NCBI GenBank assembly: GCA_947589615.1
Contig: CANQBU010000019.1
Span: 1-13,763, forward strand
Origin: an uncultured Clostridia bacterium
GTDB taxonomy: Bacteria > Bacillota > Clostridia > Christensenellales > UBA1242
Direction of reading: 5' to 3'
Length of the DNA stretch: 13,763 nt
Below, piece by piece: positions 12,789 to 13,763 of this stretch. Positions within the stretch are counted from its first letter, which is position 1, and every line of letters starts with the position of its first letter. The notes beneath the pieces are model-generated. The model was not told the origin of the DNA. It saw nothing but the letters and a program-made list of their open reading frames with translations, and did no database searches. The translations under genes and the position numbers were made by a program.

Positions 12789-13651
12789 TATTCTAAATCT
12801 AAATATGATTTATCTTCTTCTCCATAATTCACATTGCCATGATTGATATAATTGGTTAAAGTTTTTGACAATGGTCGCTCGGCAAGTTTGGTCAAAATTT
12901 CAAGCCCTGCCTGTTTATTTTTTTCTTTTTTACTAAAGAAAACTAAGTTTTTCCCTAATGCATACGCATTTTGTGATGTAGGATTTGACTGGTATCGTTT
13001 TGCAAGTTCCTTGTGCGTTTGAGCCACTTCACGTTTAAACTGTCTCTCATCTCTTTCAACAAATTCGGACGCATCAATCGGAGCCCCTTCAAGCAGTTCA
13101 AGATATTTTTCCATCACATAAGGATTGTTGGTCTCTTTTGCTAGTTGATAACAAGCCTTTATCGCCTCAATCTCTTTTTTTATAACCTCGTTGCATAGAA
13201 ACTTTTCAATTGTCTTTTCATGTCGGGCTTCAACTTCATCTAATTCCTCTGAAAGTCTGACATATCTAGCATTATCAAACATCAAATGCAAATGGTTAAT
13301 TTTAAATTTTATTTCGTTAATTTCATCAATTTCATGATTATATTTTTCTATCAATGCCGCCAGCTCTTTTCCGCTCGGATCGGTTGCACAAAGTTTACGG
13401 GCAATGTTGAAAATATGATTGAAATTTCTGCTATGTGCTTTTTCGTCTGTTAGTGCGTCAATCTTAGCATTTGTCGTCTGTTTGTCGGCGTTAATAGCGA
13501 TCACATAATATGCATTAATGGCGTTGACCTGTCCGAGTTCCGCTAGTTTTTCCATTTCATTCTCAATCTGGGTAAAGTCATTAGATAAAAATTGTCTTGT
13601 CCAAAGTGTAATAAAGTCATCATCTAATTCATCAAAGTTTGTTTCTATCAT
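12788..13651 (-). CDS. Hypothetical all-helical protein, Sel1/TPR-like, with DKSYLDLE end
   Basis: The 287-aa product has no signal peptide or membrane segment and is predicted almost entirely helical. Residues 33-52 (M-E-K-L-A-E-L-G-Q-V-N-A-I-N-A-Y-Y) and 226-258 (N-A-Y-A-L-G-K-N-L...A-G-L-E-I-L-T-K-L-A) look like Sel1/TPR-type helix-turn-helix repeats, which usually act as protein-binding scaffolds. A central charged region (105-165) may be a coiled coil. The repeat call is by eye and may be wrong. The last residues, E-E-D-K-S-Y-L-D-L-E, match the ends of the family C proteins although the rest does not. The ATG at 13649-13651 follows an AGGAG SD. It has its own perfect promoter and double terminator, so it is an independent unit upstream of the operon. 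Confidence 0.8.
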   Translation of the reverse strand: MIETNFDELDDDFITLWTRQFLSNDFTQIENEMEKLAELGQVNAINAYYVIAINADKQTTNAKIDALTDEKAHSRNFNHIFNIARKLCATDPSGKELAALIEKYNHEIDEINEIKFKINHLHLMFDNARYVRLSEELDEVEARHEKTIEKFLCNEVIKKEIEAIKACYQLAKETNNPYVMEKYLELLEGAPIDASEFVERDERQFKREVAQTHKELAKRYQSNPTSQNAYALGKNLVFFSKKEKNKQAGLEILTKLAERPLSKTLTNYINHGNVNYGEEDKSYLDLE

Positions 13652-13670
13652 TTTTCTTTCTCCTATCTAT

Positions 13671-13699
13671 ATTATATACCATTCGCCCCCTTTTGTCAA
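13671..13699 (-). promoter_or_regulatory. Consensus sigma70-type promoter of the helical-protein gene
   Basis: Minus-strand TTGACA (13694-13699), a 17-bp spacer and TATAAT (13671-13676) are exact consensus hexamers. The SD AGGAG (13660-13664) lies at the very start of the predicted transcript, so the leader is only about 13 nt. Confidence 0.85.
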
Positions 13700-13763
13700 G
13701 CCCAAGCGCTTGGCGACGAGCCAGATGCTCGGCGACTAGCGAATGAGAGGATATTAAAAAAAC
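13697..13763. repeat. Partial repeat unit at the right edge
   Basis: It contains CAAGC-CCAAGC-GCTTG, CGAGC-CAGAT-GCTCG and GACTAGCGAATGAGAGG in the same order as 12376-12442 and without a mismatch in the shared 67 bp. The window ends inside the unit, so another array probably continues to the right. Confidence 0.85.

Noticed and set aside
248..13739. Many plus-strand frames of 60-114 codons opposite the minus-strand genes.
   Set aside because: They have no SD, have low-complexity Ser/Phe/Leu composition typical of antisense reading, and overlap better-supported genes entirely.

Overview
The window is AT-rich bacterial chromosome. It holds a short core-genome part (1-2858) and a long accessory part (about 2860-13763) in which every gene is on the minus strand. 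DnaA of the ordinary type, AGGAGG-type Shine-Dalgarno (SD) sites and TTGACA/TATAAT promoters suggest a low-GC Bacillota, probably an uncultured Clostridia-like or Mollicutes-like gut lineage. That placement is inference. Tryptophan is read from TGG and no gene contains an in-frame TGA, so the code looks standard, but none of the 16 complete genes stops at TGA (10 TAA, 6 TAG).

Core part: a 5' fragment of a Nudix hydrolase (1-219, minus); recF (335-1397, minus), broken by one base in an A9 run; and dnaA (1503-2858, plus), divergent from recF. dnaN and gyrB are not beside dnaA/recF here. recF and the Nudix gene lack an SD and have a -10-like box 7 nt before the ATG, as expected for leaderless mRNAs.

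Accessory part: fourteen minus-strand genes with no confidently recognisable function, plus one gene remnant. Family A is eight tandem paralogues (about 180-207 aa), each with a glycine-rich N-terminal membrane helix, an extracytoplasmic SHOCT-like segment, a second membrane helix and a charged cytoplasmic tail. Family B is two distantly related coiled-coil proteins (3092-3784, 4077-4676). Family C is three soluble proteins (10619-12327). The last gene (12788-13651) encodes an all-helical, Sel1/TPR-like protein. Family C and the helical protein, which look unrelated, share the C-terminal ending D-K-[SA]-Y-x-x-L-E. Family A ends in the similar Y-[ST]-E-E-[IV]-E. This suggests a common C-terminal tag.

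Transcription: a perfect TTGACA-17-TATAAT promoter at 12350-12378 appears to drive an eight-gene operon (11749, 11186, 10619, 10014, 9334, 8731, 8098, 7463, in transcription order) ending at a hairpin/T-run terminator at 7383-7397. The helical-protein gene has its own perfect promoter inside a 93-bp block nearly identical to the one before the operon.

Between the transcription units lies a structured repeat family, with a full unit of about 108-112 bp. Each unit combines (i) a hairpin whose 5-bp stem varies by compensatory changes, (ii) a conserved body around TAnCGAAT...GATATTT...CTCTCTT, and (iii) a second palindrome with TTA/TAA at its centre that, on the minus strand, usually precedes a T run and looks like an intrinsic terminator. 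A 104-bp perfect duplication, near-identical mosaic segments in two paralogues, an orphan C-terminal tail and a promoter that runs straight into repeats all show the region being reshuffled by recombination.
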